DNA of 64,000 nt from Streptomyces sp. PCS3-D2 (GTDB lineage: Bacteria; Actinomycetota; Actinomycetes; Streptomycetales; Streptomycetaceae), in assembly GCF_000612545.2 (NCBI RefSeq), contig NZ_CP097800.1:1736001-1800000 (forward strand). Reading direction: 5' to 3'. Below are positions 42,927 through 51,757 of this stretch, piece after piece (the stretch's first letter is position 1; the number at the start of each line of letters is the position of its first letter). The notes below the pieces were generated by a model that was not told the origin of the DNA, did not search any database, and saw only the letters and a program-made list of their open reading frames with translations. The translations under genes and the position numbers were made by a program.

Positions 42927-42930
42927 GCAC

Positions 42931-43240
42931 TGGCGCGTCACCACCGTCCAGGGCATCCAGTACTAATTCGGCCTCAACCGTGTACCGGGCTGGGCCTCGG
43001 GCAAGGAGGAGAGGAACTCCGTGCTCAGCGTGATTCGCCGTGCTCGGAAGAGCCTCGTATACGTGGATGAGGAACCCACCGGGTCCACCGCTTGATCATC
43101 CATGGCAGGGCACCGCCGGATGGCTCACGGAGCCGACCGCGCGCTCCCCGCGCCGACCTGGCGCGGGCCGCGGGCCGCCAGGCGTGCCGGGGATGGGGAA
43201 CAGTCGTCACCGACGACTGGCGGCACGAGCTGTGCCCGGT
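42931..43240. other. Non-coding remnant sequence right of the IS21 element
   Basis: About 310 bp without a supported gene. On the minus strand a frame open from about 43,093 runs to the insertion site and would join the Gre-like frame if the IS were removed, but it has no recognisable protein content or start. Its base composition is ordinary for the region. Confidence 0.4.
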
Positions 43241-43450
43241 CCGCCAGACCGCCGGCCGCTCAGCCGAATCCGCAAAGCATCCACCCCACCGCAGCGCCGC
43301 ATCAGTGACGTTGCCCCGCGCCCGGCCGTCGGCCGCGGCCAGCAAGTCGCGGCGTACGAGGCCCAGGCGGACGCCGCGCAGACACGCCGACAGAGTGGTC
43401 TCCAGATGCCGTCGGAACCCCTTACGCAGGCTTCGTACGCTGACACCGGC
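43241..43450 (-). pseudogene. Remnant of an AraC/XylS-family regulator (C-terminal HTH)
   Basis: In one minus-strand frame the translation runs GVSVRSLRKGFRRHL then CLRGVRLGLVRRDLL, VTDAALRWG and FADSAE. These are the consecutive blocks of the AraC C-terminal double helix-turn-helix (recognition helix 1, inter-domain helix, TVTDVALRWGF block). The segment after WGGCFADSAE goes out of register with the family, and no N-terminal domain or start is found on either side. It is therefore a broken remnant, not a gene. Confidence 0.55.
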
Positions 43451-43769
43451 CGGCACCGAAGCGCCTCTGGGCAAGCAACTGCTCCTGAGCGTGCACTGGA
43501 CAGTGTCCGGATAGGAGCTGCGGGTCGTTCGTGCCCTCACCTCCCGCAGGAGGACTCCGGCCCACCGTCACCGCAGGAAGTACCAACCGACTCCCCATCA
43601 GAACGAGCGTCAAATGAGCGTCACGAGCGTCATTTCAGCGTCAAGATATCGCCCGAAACGCCCACACCGCACATCATGCGCACCGAAGAAACCGCAGGTC
43701 AGGAGTCCTTCGAGGCCGGTTCAAGGATGGCGACACACTCTACGTGGTGAGTCATCGCAACCGTATCGA

Positions 43770-44255
43770 AGAGCGCCTCGGTGGTATCGATACGGTCGCA
43801 GCCGCCGGCGGCTGCGGTCCGATGTCGTCCTGGTGGACATCCGCAAGCCGAACATGGATGGCCTGGAAGCCGCATGTTGCGCCCGGGCGCTGGCGCCGGA
43901 GTGCCGTGATCACGCTCACCACCTTCGACCTGGATCAGTACGTCTACGCGGCCCTCGCGGTCGGCGCAGCGGCTTCCTCCCTCAAGGACGTCACCTCCGA
44001 GTTGCGCCCACCGCCATTTGCCTGGTCAGTGCCAGTGATGCGTTGCCCACCATCACCCGTCGCCTGATGGGGCGTCAGGCCGGAGACAGCGCCGTGGAAC
44101 CGAGCCCCGAAACCCCCGCCCTCGACCGGGACCGGCCGTCCTGACCCCGCGCGAGCGTGAGGTGCTGACGCTCAGGGGCGGGGGCCTTTCCGATGGCGAG
44201 CCGGCGCTGGGCCTGACGCTAAGCGAGGCAACGGTGAAGACCCACGCGGCGCGAC
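43770..44255 (+). pseudogene. Frameshifted NarL/FixJ-type response regulator
   Basis: Pieces of one response regulator appear in order but in different frames. The receiver core VVLVDIRKPNMDGLEA (phospho-Asp) is in one frame, ITLTTFDLDQYVYAALAVGAAASSLKDVTSE in another, ASDALPTITRRLMGRQ back in the first, and LTPREREVLTLR...LSEATVKTHAAR (LuxR HTH start) in a third. At least three indels and loss of the HTH end make it non-functional. The order and wording match the intact regulator at 54563-55288, so it is a decayed paralogue. Confidence 0.8.
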
Positions 44256-44750
44256 CAGGGGGCGCCATAACCACTTGCGGCGCACAAGTCGAGCGCTTCT
44301 GCAAGTCCAAACGGCCGGATTCACAGGGTACTTAGCCGGAACCGGTCGCTACGACATCGCTCAGGCCCTCACCGGCGCCCGCGAGGCACCCGCCCCGACA
44401 TCGTGTGTTTTGAAGGTCTCGACAGCATCTCGGCGAGATATGAACATGAGTGCGAGGTCCTGCCGTACACCATCAGGCTGGTCGACTGGCTGAATACGAG
44501 CGGTCGCAATCCGCTGAAGATCATTAGCATCAGTGTGTGTCGCGCCATCAGGACCGGTGGGCCGGCGGTGTTTCCAGGAAGTGAGGATGTGGCTGAGGTG
44601 CGGGCTGACGGTGCAGAAACCCTGTACTCGGGCCTTCAGCACCTCACGGCCATCTGCAGCCGGCGCACCACCCACCGCGCCCCCGCCCAAGAGGCGAAGG
44701 GGGCCGGTCGCTCGACCAGCGGTATTTCCTACACACGGGGTGAATTCAAA
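44256..44750. other. Intergenic region upstream of the ParB-like regulator
   Basis: Nearly 500 bp, lower in GC than its surroundings in places, with no frame carrying a recognisable domain. It presumably contains the regulator's promoter, but no convincing -10/-35 pair was picked out. Confidence 0.4.
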
Positions 44751-45875
44751 GTGCTACTACCTGACTCATATAGGCCCGGCCCTGGTACAGCGGTGTCACG
44801 GCCCACCGCACCACCCTTCTCGTCGGTCGCCGCGCCGGCGCCCTACGAGGTGCCCGCCCGCACGATCGCCTCCGTTACGATCGCAACGCTCCTGCCGGGC
44901 GAATCCCCCCGCTCGGAGGGGCTGGACCAGGAGCATGTGGCTCGCCTGGCCGAGGTCGACGCCCCCCTCCCCCCGATCCTCGTCCGCCGGTCCGACATGC
45001 GCGTCATCGACGGCATGCACCGGCTCATGGCTGCCTTGGTCCGCGGCCAGACCAGCATCGACGTCGAATTCTTCGAAGGAAGCCCGGCAGACTCCTTCCT
45101 TCTGGCGGTCCGGGCCAACATCGCCCACGGCCTCCCGCTTTCCCAAGCCGATCGGCGCGCCGCCGCATCCCGGATCATCGCGTCACATCCACACATGTCC
45201 GATCGTGCCATCGCCCGGGCCTCGGGCCTGGGAGCCAAAGCCATAGCGACAATCAGGCGCCGTTCAAGTGACGACCTGCCGCAGTTGAGCGTTCGGATCG
45301 GACGCGACGGGCGAGCCCGTCCACTGAACAACGTTGATGGCCGATGGCGTGCGGCGGAACTCATGGCCGAGAATCCGCACGCCTCGTTGCGTGAAGTGGC
45401 CCGGCTCGCGAAGATATCGCCCGCTACGGTGAGCGATGTACGCAAGCGCATCCAGTCCGGCGAACTGCCGGCAGCCGTACGGCCTCACGCTGACCAAGGC
45501 ACACCAGAAGTCACACACTCCACCAAGTCACGGGCAGGTGCCGGCGCCGTAGCAGACGCAGCCGTCAGGATGCCCGCGCAGGGCGGCCGCCTGCAGCCCA
45601 ACCGCAGGCCACGGACGCCTGCACCGGACCCCGCTGTGGTGCTCAACAAACTCTTGCGGGACCCCTCCATGCGCCTCAAGGAGGAAGGACGACACCTCCT
45701 GCGAATCCTGCAACAGAACGCATCGGCGGAGTGGTACCAGCTGACCGAAGCGGTACCGCCCCACTGCGGGGAGCTGGTGGGGAGCTTGGCGCGCCAGTAT
45801 GCCGCCACCTGGCTGGAGTTCGCGCAGCATCTGGATGAGCGCGATCGAGCCGTCCCTCAGAGAGCGACCTACTGA
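44751..45875 (+). CDS. ParB-N/StrR-like transcriptional regulator of a biosynthetic cluster
   Basis: A 374-aa regulator with a ParB-like N-terminal domain (ASVTIATLLPGESPRSEGLDQEHVARLAEVDAPLPPILVRR, then MRVIDGMHRLMAAL, the DGxHR box, near residue 90) and a helix-turn-helix block (LSQADRRAAASRII, MSDRAIARASGLGAKAIATIRRR). A second HTH-like block, NPHASLREVARLAKISPATVSDVRKR, lies near residue 215. This is the StrR/NovG-type architecture used by pathway-specific activators in Streptomyces antibiotic clusters. The GTG start is set by GGGGTG about 8 nt upstream, though a GTG near 44,793 cannot be excluded. It may regulate the metabolic locus beginning at 51,758. Confidence 0.75.
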   Translation: MLLPDSYRPGPGTAVSRPTAPPFSSVAAPAPYEVPARTIASVTIATLLPGESPRSEGLDQEHVARLAEVDAPLPPILVRRSDMRVIDGMHRLMAALVRGQTSIDVEFFEGSPADSFLLAVRANIAHGLPLSQADRRAAASRIIASHPHMSDRAIARASGLGAKAIATIRRRSSDDLPQLSVRIGRDGRARPLNNVDGRWRAAELMAENPHASLREVARLAKISPATVSDVRKRIQSGELPAAVRPHADQGTPEVTHSTKSRAGAGAVADAAVRMPAQGGRLQPNRRPRTPAPDPAVVLNKLLRDPSMRLKEEGRHLLRILQQNASAEWYQLTEAVPPHCGELVGSLARQYAATWLEFAQHLDERDRAVPQRATY

Positions 45876-46010
45876 TATGCGCTGGTTCCAGCCACCTCCA
45901 TCCCACCCTCACACGTACCAAACTGCCCACAGGTTCACTGACTATTCCCATAGATACGCAAAGCCTTGCCCCAGGGTCCGAAGCTAGAGGATAGGTCCTG
46001 GCGTACAACG

Positions 46011-46047
46011 GCGCGTCGGGTATCCACAGTTCGGATACCCGACGCGC
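46011..46047. terminator. 15-bp perfect stem-loop in the 45876-46332 gap
   Basis: GCGCGTCGGGTATCC (46011-46025) pairs perfectly with GGATACCCGACGCGC (46033-46047) around a 7-nt loop, and TTCG follows. It lies 136 bp after the ParB-like stop and 286 bp before the convergent glycosyltransferase stop, so it fits a shared terminator. The rest of the 457-bp gap shows no gene. Confidence 0.7.
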
Positions 46048-46332
46048 TTCGTCGCGTGCCCCTACTTTGCCGGGCGCACTTGGCCTTCGCTCTGACGCAC
46101 GCAGACCGGACCGGTCCGGGACCCGGGCAAGGGCCGGACGGGCTGCGATCCGACAGCCGATCCCGCACCGCGCCGCGGATCAGGCGGAAAACGATACGAG
46201 GCCGCCCTCGCCCCTCAACGCCCGGTGGTGAGTAGCGTCCCTTCCACCGGGACGGCACTCACCTGAGGCAGGGATGACAAAGCCGCCCCCGCTCTCAGCG
46301 GGAGTCGGGCCGGCTTCCCCCGGTCCTGCCCC

Positions 46333-47487
46333 CTACGCTTGTCCGCGCACGGACAGCGGCTCGCGCTCCGGCTCCAGCAGCCGCATCAGGTGACGTGCCG
46401 ACTCGTCCCAGGACCACGACTCCTGCACCCACCGGCGGCCCGCGGCACCCATCTGCGCCGCCCGTCCCGGGTCGAGCAGCAGCTGGGTCAGCGCGGCGGC
46501 GACCACCTTGGAGTCGGTGCCGTCCACCACCCGGCCCGTATGCCCGTCGAGCACGGTGTCCGGAGCTCCGCCGGAGTCACCGACGACGACGGGCAGGCCG
46601 CTGGCGGCCGCCTCCAGGAAGACGATGCCGAGACCCTCCGCCTCCAGGCCGCCCTTGCGCGTCCGGCAGGGCATCGCAAAGACGTCCGCGGCCGCGTAGA
46701 ACGCCGGGGTCTCGGTGTGGCGCTTGCCGCCGACGAACCGCACGGCGTCGGCGCCGTGACGCTCGGCGAGCCCCCGCAGACGTTTCTCGTCAGGGCCCTT
46801 GCCCACGACCAGCAGGACGGCGTCGGGCACCTGGCGGCGGATCAGCGGCATGGCCTCGATCAGCCGGTCCTGCCCCTTGCGCGCCACCAGTCGGGCCACA
46901 CACAGGATGACGCGCTTGCCCTCCAGGCCCAGTTCGGCGCGGAGGGCGGCCTTGGCCACGGCGTCGGGGCGGTACACCTCCGCATCCACAGCCGGGACGA
47001 GCCGGCTCAGCTCGGCGCGCGTTCCGAGGGCGGGTGCGATGCGGGCGCGCGTGTAGTTGCCGAGGTAGGTGACGACGTCCACGCCGTCACCTATCCGGCG
47101 CATCATCCGGCGGGCGCCGGGTACCTTCGCCCACCAGATCTCATGCCCGTGCGTGGTTGCCACGATGCGTCGTATGCCGCTGTCGCGTAGGGAGGGCGCC
47201 ATCAGTGCGAGCGGTGCTGCCGCCCCGAACCAGACCCGGTCGCATCCGTGCGCCCGGGCTATCTCGACGGCCCTCTTCGTGACGCGGGCGGTCGGGAGCA
47301 GCATGCGGCTGGTATCCCGTACCACGGGGAACGGAAGGCTACTGTCGTAGGCGGTGTCACCCGGCTCGTGGGAAGTGTAGACAACGACGTTGTCGTCCGG
47401 CACCCGCGTGGCCATGGCATGGACGAAGGTCTCGATTCCCCCTTGGCGAGGCGGGAAGTCGTTGGTGATGACAAGGGTGGAGCCCAT
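46333..47487 (-). CDS. GT4-family glycosyltransferase (PimB-like)
   Basis: A 384-aa GT-B retaining glycosyltransferase. The N-terminus TLVITNDFPPRQGGIETFVH is typical of actinobacterial PimB-type mannosyltransferases. The donor domain shows ILCVARLVARKGQDRLIEAMP, LLVVGKGPDEKRL and the E-x7-E element EAEGLGIVFLEAAASGLPV near residue 280. PimB adds the second mannose to phosphatidylinositol mannosides; length (about 380 aa) agrees. Acceptor specificity is inferred from similarity only. It is the last gene of a four-gene minus-strand operon (hydrolase, acyltransferase, FkbM methyltransferase, this gene), 16 bp after the methyltransferase. Confidence 0.85.
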   Translation of the reverse strand: MGSTLVITNDFPPRQGGIETFVHAMATRVPDDNVVVYTSHEPGDTAYDSSLPFPVVRDTSRMLLPTARVTKRAVEIARAHGCDRVWFGAAAPLALMAPSLRDSGIRRIVATTHGHEIWWAKVPGARRMMRRIGDGVDVVTYLGNYTRARIAPALGTRAELSRLVPAVDAEVYRPDAVAKAALRAELGLEGKRVILCVARLVARKGQDRLIEAMPLIRRQVPDAVLLVVGKGPDEKRLRGLAERHGADAVRFVGGKRHTETPAFYAAADVFAMPCRTRKGGLEAEGLGIVFLEAAASGLPVVVGDSGGAPDTVLDGHTGRVVDGTDSKVVAAALTQLLLDPGRAAQMGAAGRRWVQESWSWDESARHLMRLLEPEREPLSVRGQA

Positions 47488-47503
47488 GGCAGTGCAGGTT
47501 CCT

Positions 47504-48334
47504 TCAGTTCGAGGTGATCGGGCGGACGGTGAAGAGGTAGTTCCGGCAGTCGTCCGTCACTTCGGAGACCTGGTCCCAACCACCGCTGCGCCAGCGATGC
47601 ATGGTGTAGTCGAAAAGGCCCAGGCGGCTGACGAGATCGGCCGACTTTACGTCGTACTTCGCGAGGTGGCGGTCCTCGATCTCCAGCAGCAGGGAGGGCC
47701 GGTGGCGCAGCAGGGTGCTTCGGGCGCCTGACAGAACGGCCCCCTCGGCTCCCTCGACATCGGCCTTGATGAAGTCGACGCGGTCCAGCCGCATGTGGTG
47801 GCACAGGCCGTCCACCGTCCGCACCGGCGTGGCCACCGGAACGGCTCGGGGGAACTCGCGGTTGGGGCCCGGTCCGGAAGCGCCCTCGGTGAGGTAGGCG
47901 CGTCCGTGGACGGGGAGCAGGCGCCGCCGCGGCAGGCTCATCGTGCCCTCCTGTGCGCGCTCGCCCAGAGCGGTGCGGTGCACGGTGACGTTGCGGCAGC
48001 CGAGTGCTCCGGTCACGGTGCGCAGCCACTTGGCGGGACCGGGGAGCGGCTCGACGCTGTACACGGCACCGGTCGGCCCGACGAGGTCCGACAGGACCCA
48101 GGTGTAGAGGCCGTACTCGGCCCCGATGTCGAGACAGACCGCGCCCGGCGGCACGAAGGGCCGCAGGCCCTCGACTTCGTCCTCGACGAACGGGAAGCGC
48201 GACGAGGCCCAGCGCAGCCCACTCGCGACCGCGGACACCCGCATCCCCTGTTGGGGGCGGCCGCCACGGACCGGTCCAGGCGGACCCGCCGGAGGAGTTG
48301 AGCTGCCGCCCATCGAAGGCCCTTTCATTGTCAT
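47504..48334 (-). CDS. FkbM-family SAM-dependent methyltransferase
   Basis: 276 aa. The SAM-binding motif I is VCLDIGAEYGLYTW near residue 67, followed by VYSVEPLPGPAKWL and the FkbM-typical DRVDFIKADVEGAEGAVLSGA near residue 185 and LLLEIEDRHL. FkbM enzymes O-methylate sugars or polyketide hydroxyls; here the neighbours suggest a sugar or lipid-sugar acceptor. The first 30 residues are Gly/Pro-rich and look disordered. The ATG overlaps the acyltransferase stop (ATGA), so it is translationally coupled. Confidence 0.85.
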   Translation of the reverse strand: MTMKGPSMGGSSTPPAGPPGPVRGGRPQQGMRVSAVASGLRWASSRFPFVEDEVEGLRPFVPPGAVCLDIGAEYGLYTWVLSDLVGPTGAVYSVEPLPGPAKWLRTVTGALGCRNVTVHRTALGERAQEGTMSLPRRRLLPVHGRAYLTEGASGPGPNREFPRAVPVATPVRTVDGLCHHMRLDRVDFIKADVEGAEGAVLSGARSTLLRHRPSLLLEIEDRHLAKYDVKSADLVSRLGLFDYTMHRWRSGGWDQVSEVTDDCRNYLFTVRPITSN

Positions 48335-49509
48335 ATGGTCCGTCCCGTACGACCATCCGCAGCCTCCGCCATCACCGGCCGGCTCTGGCGCACCACCAGG
48401 CTGCTGCCTCGCGGCCTGGCCTGCTCGTACGTACGGAACGCGGTCCAGCAGACGAGCAGGGCCGTCGCGAACGCAGGCAGCCAGGCCAGCCGCGCGAGAA
48501 CCCAGCCCGGGTTATCGGGCACCGTGTGCATTCCGGGCAGGGGGTCTCCGGCGAGGAAGCCGATGGCGGTCACTGCCATCATCGATGTCTGGTGCCACAG
48601 GAAGATAGTCATCGCGGACAGGTTGACCATGGCCACAGCGGCCCAGACCCCGGGCCGGGCGAGCATCCTGCGCAGCGGACCGAGCAGCAGGAGGGCCGCA
48701 CCGCACTGGGCGGCACCGAAGGTGACGGTAGCCAGGTTGGGCGGGTCCAGGTTGGAGACGGGGTGCCCCGGGACACCGACCATGGCGGCGGGATATCCGG
48801 CCCACACGACCAGCCCCGCACAGGCGGCAGCGCCACCGAGCAGCAGCATCCAGTGCGTCACCCGGCTGCGCACCGCTCCTCGCGCCCAGGCGGCCCCCAG
48901 GCAGTAGGGGACGAGCCAGCCGGCCAGCACGTTCATTGAGTTGAGCCACTCGGGCCCGTCCAGCCCGAACCGGATCACGTCGACGTGCAGCACGACGGCG
49001 AACGGCCACAACGGGTGCAGCCGCGTCGCGAGCGGGGTCAGAGCTGTCAGCACGGCGAAGACCAGCAGGAACCAGAGCGGGGACAGCACCAGCTTGCACA
49101 GTGTGTGCAGGGTCCGGTCGTCCACTCCGGCGCTGAGCATCACGACCACGGCGACGGTCCACACCGCCAGCACCACGGCGACGGGCCGGAACAGTCTGGC
49201 CAACCGGGTGCCGAGCCATCGCCCGTAGCCGATGCCCTTGGCCCGGGCGGAGACGTAGCTCCGCGCTCCCACCAGACCGCCGACCAGGAAGAAGACCGCC
49301 AAGGTCTGGAACGCCCAGGAGAGCGGGGTGAGTTCAGGCATGTAGAGGAGCGGGCTGGCGCTACGCAGGGTGCCGCTGTCGGCGACCAGCGCGGTCACCG
49401 TCCAGTGGCCCAGCACCACCCCCAGAATGGCGAAGGCTCGCAGCGCGTCAACGGCGCGATCCCTGGCCGCCGGCGTGGCGGCGTCGATCCGGCGAACGAG
49501 GTCACGCAC
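48331..49509 (-). CDS. Acyltransferase-3 (OafA/YrhL-type) membrane protein
   Basis: A 392-aa multi-spanning membrane acyltransferase. The family signature near the N-terminus is RDRAVDALRAFAILGVVLGHW (Arg and His of the acyl-transfer site), followed by about ten hydrophobic helices, the loop SYVSARAKGIGYGRWLGTRLARLFRP and the second conserved region MTIFLWHQTSMMAV. These proteins move acyl groups (often O-acetyl) onto exopolysaccharide, peptidoglycan or antibiotic sugars. The GTG start overlaps the upstream hydrolase gene by 8 bp. The substrate is not evident, but the operon context favours an envelope glycan or glycolipid. Confidence 0.87.
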   Translation of the reverse strand: MRDLVRRIDAATPAARDRAVDALRAFAILGVVLGHWTVTALVADSGTLRSASPLLYMPELTPLSWAFQTLAVFFLVGGLVGARSYVSARAKGIGYGRWLGTRLARLFRPVAVVLAVWTVAVVVMLSAGVDDRTLHTLCKLVLSPLWFLLVFAVLTALTPLATRLHPLWPFAVVLHVDVIRFGLDGPEWLNSMNVLAGWLVPYCLGAAWARGAVRSRVTHWMLLLGGAAACAGLVVWAGYPAAMVGVPGHPVSNLDPPNLATVTFGAAQCGAALLLLGPLRRMLARPGVWAAVAMVNLSAMTIFLWHQTSMMAVTAIGFLAGDPLPGMHTVPDNPGWVLARLAWLPAFATALLVCWTAFRTYEQARPRGSSLVVRQSRPVMAEAADGRTGRTI

Positions 49510-50479
49510 CGTTTCCTCCCGGGTGCTTGTCGGGTGCGGGTTGGCCCGTGACGATCCGGGCGATGTTCCGCAGGGACGGGGAGCGTGGTTTCAGGTAGTC
49601 GCTGTGGCCGCTGTCGCCCGCGTCGAAGATGCGCGCGCCGAACTCCGGGGCGATCGGGTCCGTCCCGAAGCCCACGGCGAGCGGACCCAGTCCGACCTTG
49701 TAGTGCGGCACGTTTCGGATCCAGTCGGTGCTGCCGCGCCCGGCCCACACGGCGGCGCCGGTGTGCAGGCCGGCGGCGTCGTCGAAGCCCGTGCCGGGGC
49801 TTCCGTAGAGGACGATGTCGGCGACCTGCGCCCCGGAAGCGGCGCGGGCACAGACGACGCTGCCGTAGGAGTGGCAGACGAGGGTGGTCCGGGCCGCGGG
49901 CTTGCTGGCACCGAGGCCCCTGAGGAACGAGGTAAGCCCGGAGGCGGCTTCCTCCGCCCGTCCCGAAGTCACCGAAGCCAGGCTCACCGTGGTGGGGGTC
50001 TGGTAGCCGAGCCAGGCGACGACGGCGGTCCGGTCACCCGAGGCGCGCTGCAAGGACGTGCTGCCACTGCGCAGACGCCAGTAGTTGTCCACGCTGATGC
50101 CGGCGCCCGGGACCATCACCGCGATCGTGTCGGCGGTCGACAGGTCCCCGAAGACCTCGACGACGCGGCCCCCGTCGCGGCCGTCGAAGGTGAGCACCTG
50201 GCGCCCGGGGGCGCGGAATTCGCGCAGAGCCGCGGCCCTCTTGCCGTCACCGTGTGCGGTGGCCGCCCGCTCGGCGGCGCCGAGGTCCGCTCGGGTGGCG
50301 GCATACCGCTCGGAGAGGGCCTGCGCGCTCGCGACGGGGACGGAGCCGGAGGTGGCCGGAACCGGGGCGGGTACGTCCGCGGGCCGGGCGGCGCCGGACA
50401 CCGGAGCAGCCACGGACACCATGACCAATGCGATGAGTGCAGCACGGCGCAGGCGGTTTCCGCTGGGCCAAGAGGCCAT
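49502..50479 (-). CDS. Secreted alpha/beta hydrolase (DUF1023 family)
   Basis: 325 aa with a Sec signal peptide (positively charged NRLRR, hydrophobic ALIALVMVSVAA, likely cleavage after VSGA). The mature part is a DUF1023/Abhydrolase_8 domain: VMVPGAGISVDNYW near residue 120 and the nucleophile elbow LVCHSYGSVVC near 195; a late GHSDYL supplies a candidate histidine. A helical region ALSERYAATRADLGAAERAA precedes it. It heads the four-gene operon; GGAAGGA stands 11 nt ahead of the ATG. It is likely an extracytoplasmic esterase/lipase acting on the product of the operon. Confidence 0.85.
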   Translation of the reverse strand: MASWPSGNRLRRAALIALVMVSVAAPVSGAARPADVPAPVPATSGSVPVASAQALSERYAATRADLGAAERAATAHGDGKRAAALREFRAPGRQVLTFDGRDGGRVVEVFGDLSTADTIAVMVPGAGISVDNYWRLRSGSTSLQRASGDRTAVVAWLGYQTPTTVSLASVTSGRAEEAASGLTSFLRGLGASKPAARTTLVCHSYGSVVCARAASGAQVADIVLYGSPGTGFDDAAGLHTGAAVWAGRGSTDWIRNVPHYKVGLGPLAVGFGTDPIAPEFGARIFDAGDSGHSDYLKPRSPSLRNIARIVTGQPAPDKHPGGNGA

Positions 50480-50899
50480 GGCAGGTAATTCCTTCCGTGC
50501 CTGGACGACTGTCGTACGTTCTCGCCGATGAGGCTATTGATCACACAGTCGAACTGTCATCACGCCAGCGATGTACCTCCTCAGGACTACGGGCCAGAAA
50601 CCAGCTCATGGCCGGAATTCGCCTGCCGTGCAGTCGACTCTTCCGTTCGGCCGCACGGCCCGCTCCGTCCTGTAGTTCCGGCCCCATCTCAATCTGAACG
50701 TGTCTGCCGGTGCTTTGACGCACCAATTCGGATAGGGCTCGGGCCACCGGGAATACGGGTTCATCGCTCGGGAGAATGGCGGCGAACAGACGGTGGACGC
50801 GAAGCAGGGCCCGTCGGCGCTGACGCCCGACCGGGCCCCGGGCCCTGCTCGTTCTGTGTGTGCCCCGAGTTAGGATTCGACCCCACGCTGTCGGGACCA

Positions 50900-50940
50900 C
50901 CGCTCAGCCCTGCGGACAGCGCGTCCGCAGGGCTGAGCGG
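50900..50940. terminator. 18-bp perfect stem-loop in the 50480-51757 gap
   Basis: CCGCTCAGCCCTGCGGAC (50900-50917) pairs with GTCCGCAGGGCTGAGCGG (50923-50940) around a 5-nt loop. A weaker stem (CCGCCCAC 50989-50996, GTGGGCGG 51000-51007) follows. It is the strongest hairpin in this 1.28-kb gene-poor gap. It lies more than 400 bp upstream of the hydrolase start, so it may be the relic terminator of a lost gene. Confidence 0.65.
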
Positions 50941-51037
50941 GTCGGCTCCCGGCGGATGCCGACCGGCCTCTGCGGAATACTGACGTCCCCGCCCACGGTG
51001 TGGGCGGTCTCGTTCGCCGTAACGCGTAGCGCAAGCA

Positions 51038-51163
51038 GTCGCCTGGGTGGCCGAGGCTGTCCCCGGCGGTGACTTCGTGGAGATCCCCGACAGCGGGCGC
51101 CTCGGGAACCTGGAGCGTCCCGAGGCCGTGAACGCGGTGATACTCGTGCTTCACCGCAAACTG
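51038..51163 (+). pseudogene. C-terminal remnant of an alpha/beta hydrolase
   Basis: The translation VAEAVPGGDFVEIPDSGRLGN...LERPEAVNAVILVLHRKL closely follows the last 40 residues of the intact hydrolase at 60529-61335 (VAEVANAIPDCDLVEISDCG, then LERPREVNSAIIEFLQKN). The catalytic histidine position, GHLG in the intact protein, is GRLG here. No upstream hydrolase sequence is present, so this is a truncated paralogue tail. Confidence 0.65.
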
Positions 51164-51757
51164 ACCGGACCGGTCCGCGCCGGCTGCTCGGCGCTCGCCG
51201 TACGGGCGCGACGCCCAGGGCGCCGGCCCGTGAGAGCGGTGACGGGGGACACCAGGATCACGGGCCGGCTCCGGGCCGAACGCCTACAGGTACTGCGCGT
51301 CGCGCAGCACCTCGGCGGTGGTCATGACAGCAATCTAGAAGGCGGGACGACGGCAGCACCTCCTTCCACCGATGTATCCGTCCGCGGCCGTCATCCTTGA
51401 GATGTACGCCGCCCCGGCGGGCGGGTCGGAGAGGGGTCAGCGTTTCGGCGCCGTTCAAGTGACGCGGAACCTCAGTTGATCGCCAGGTTTCGGCTCCTGC
51501 GTGCGGAATTGGCGGCGAAATTCTGGATTCGACGGCCTCCTCCCGACAGTTGAACACTGGCACCGGCTGGGAGACAACCTCACCTCGTAGCCGAACAGCG
51601 CGACACGGAGCGAAAGAAGACTGCTCGACGCATTCACGCCATCCCAAACATTGATCATCCACACGCACTCGAGTCATCCTGTCCCTGGAGAGTGCCCATG
51701 CGCGCCCGGGGCGCGTGTTTCGCCTCTCGTTGGATCTCGAAGAGAGGTGGGGAGCAG

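Noticed and set aside
43040-43750. 236-aa plus-strand open frame
   Set aside because: Pro/Arg-rich translation without domain; the minus strand shows AraC-like HTH blocks here, and it overlaps the response regulator remnant.
50528-50983. 151-aa open frame in the gap after the hydrolase operon
   Set aside because: No recognisable content, and the end runs into a strong hairpin.
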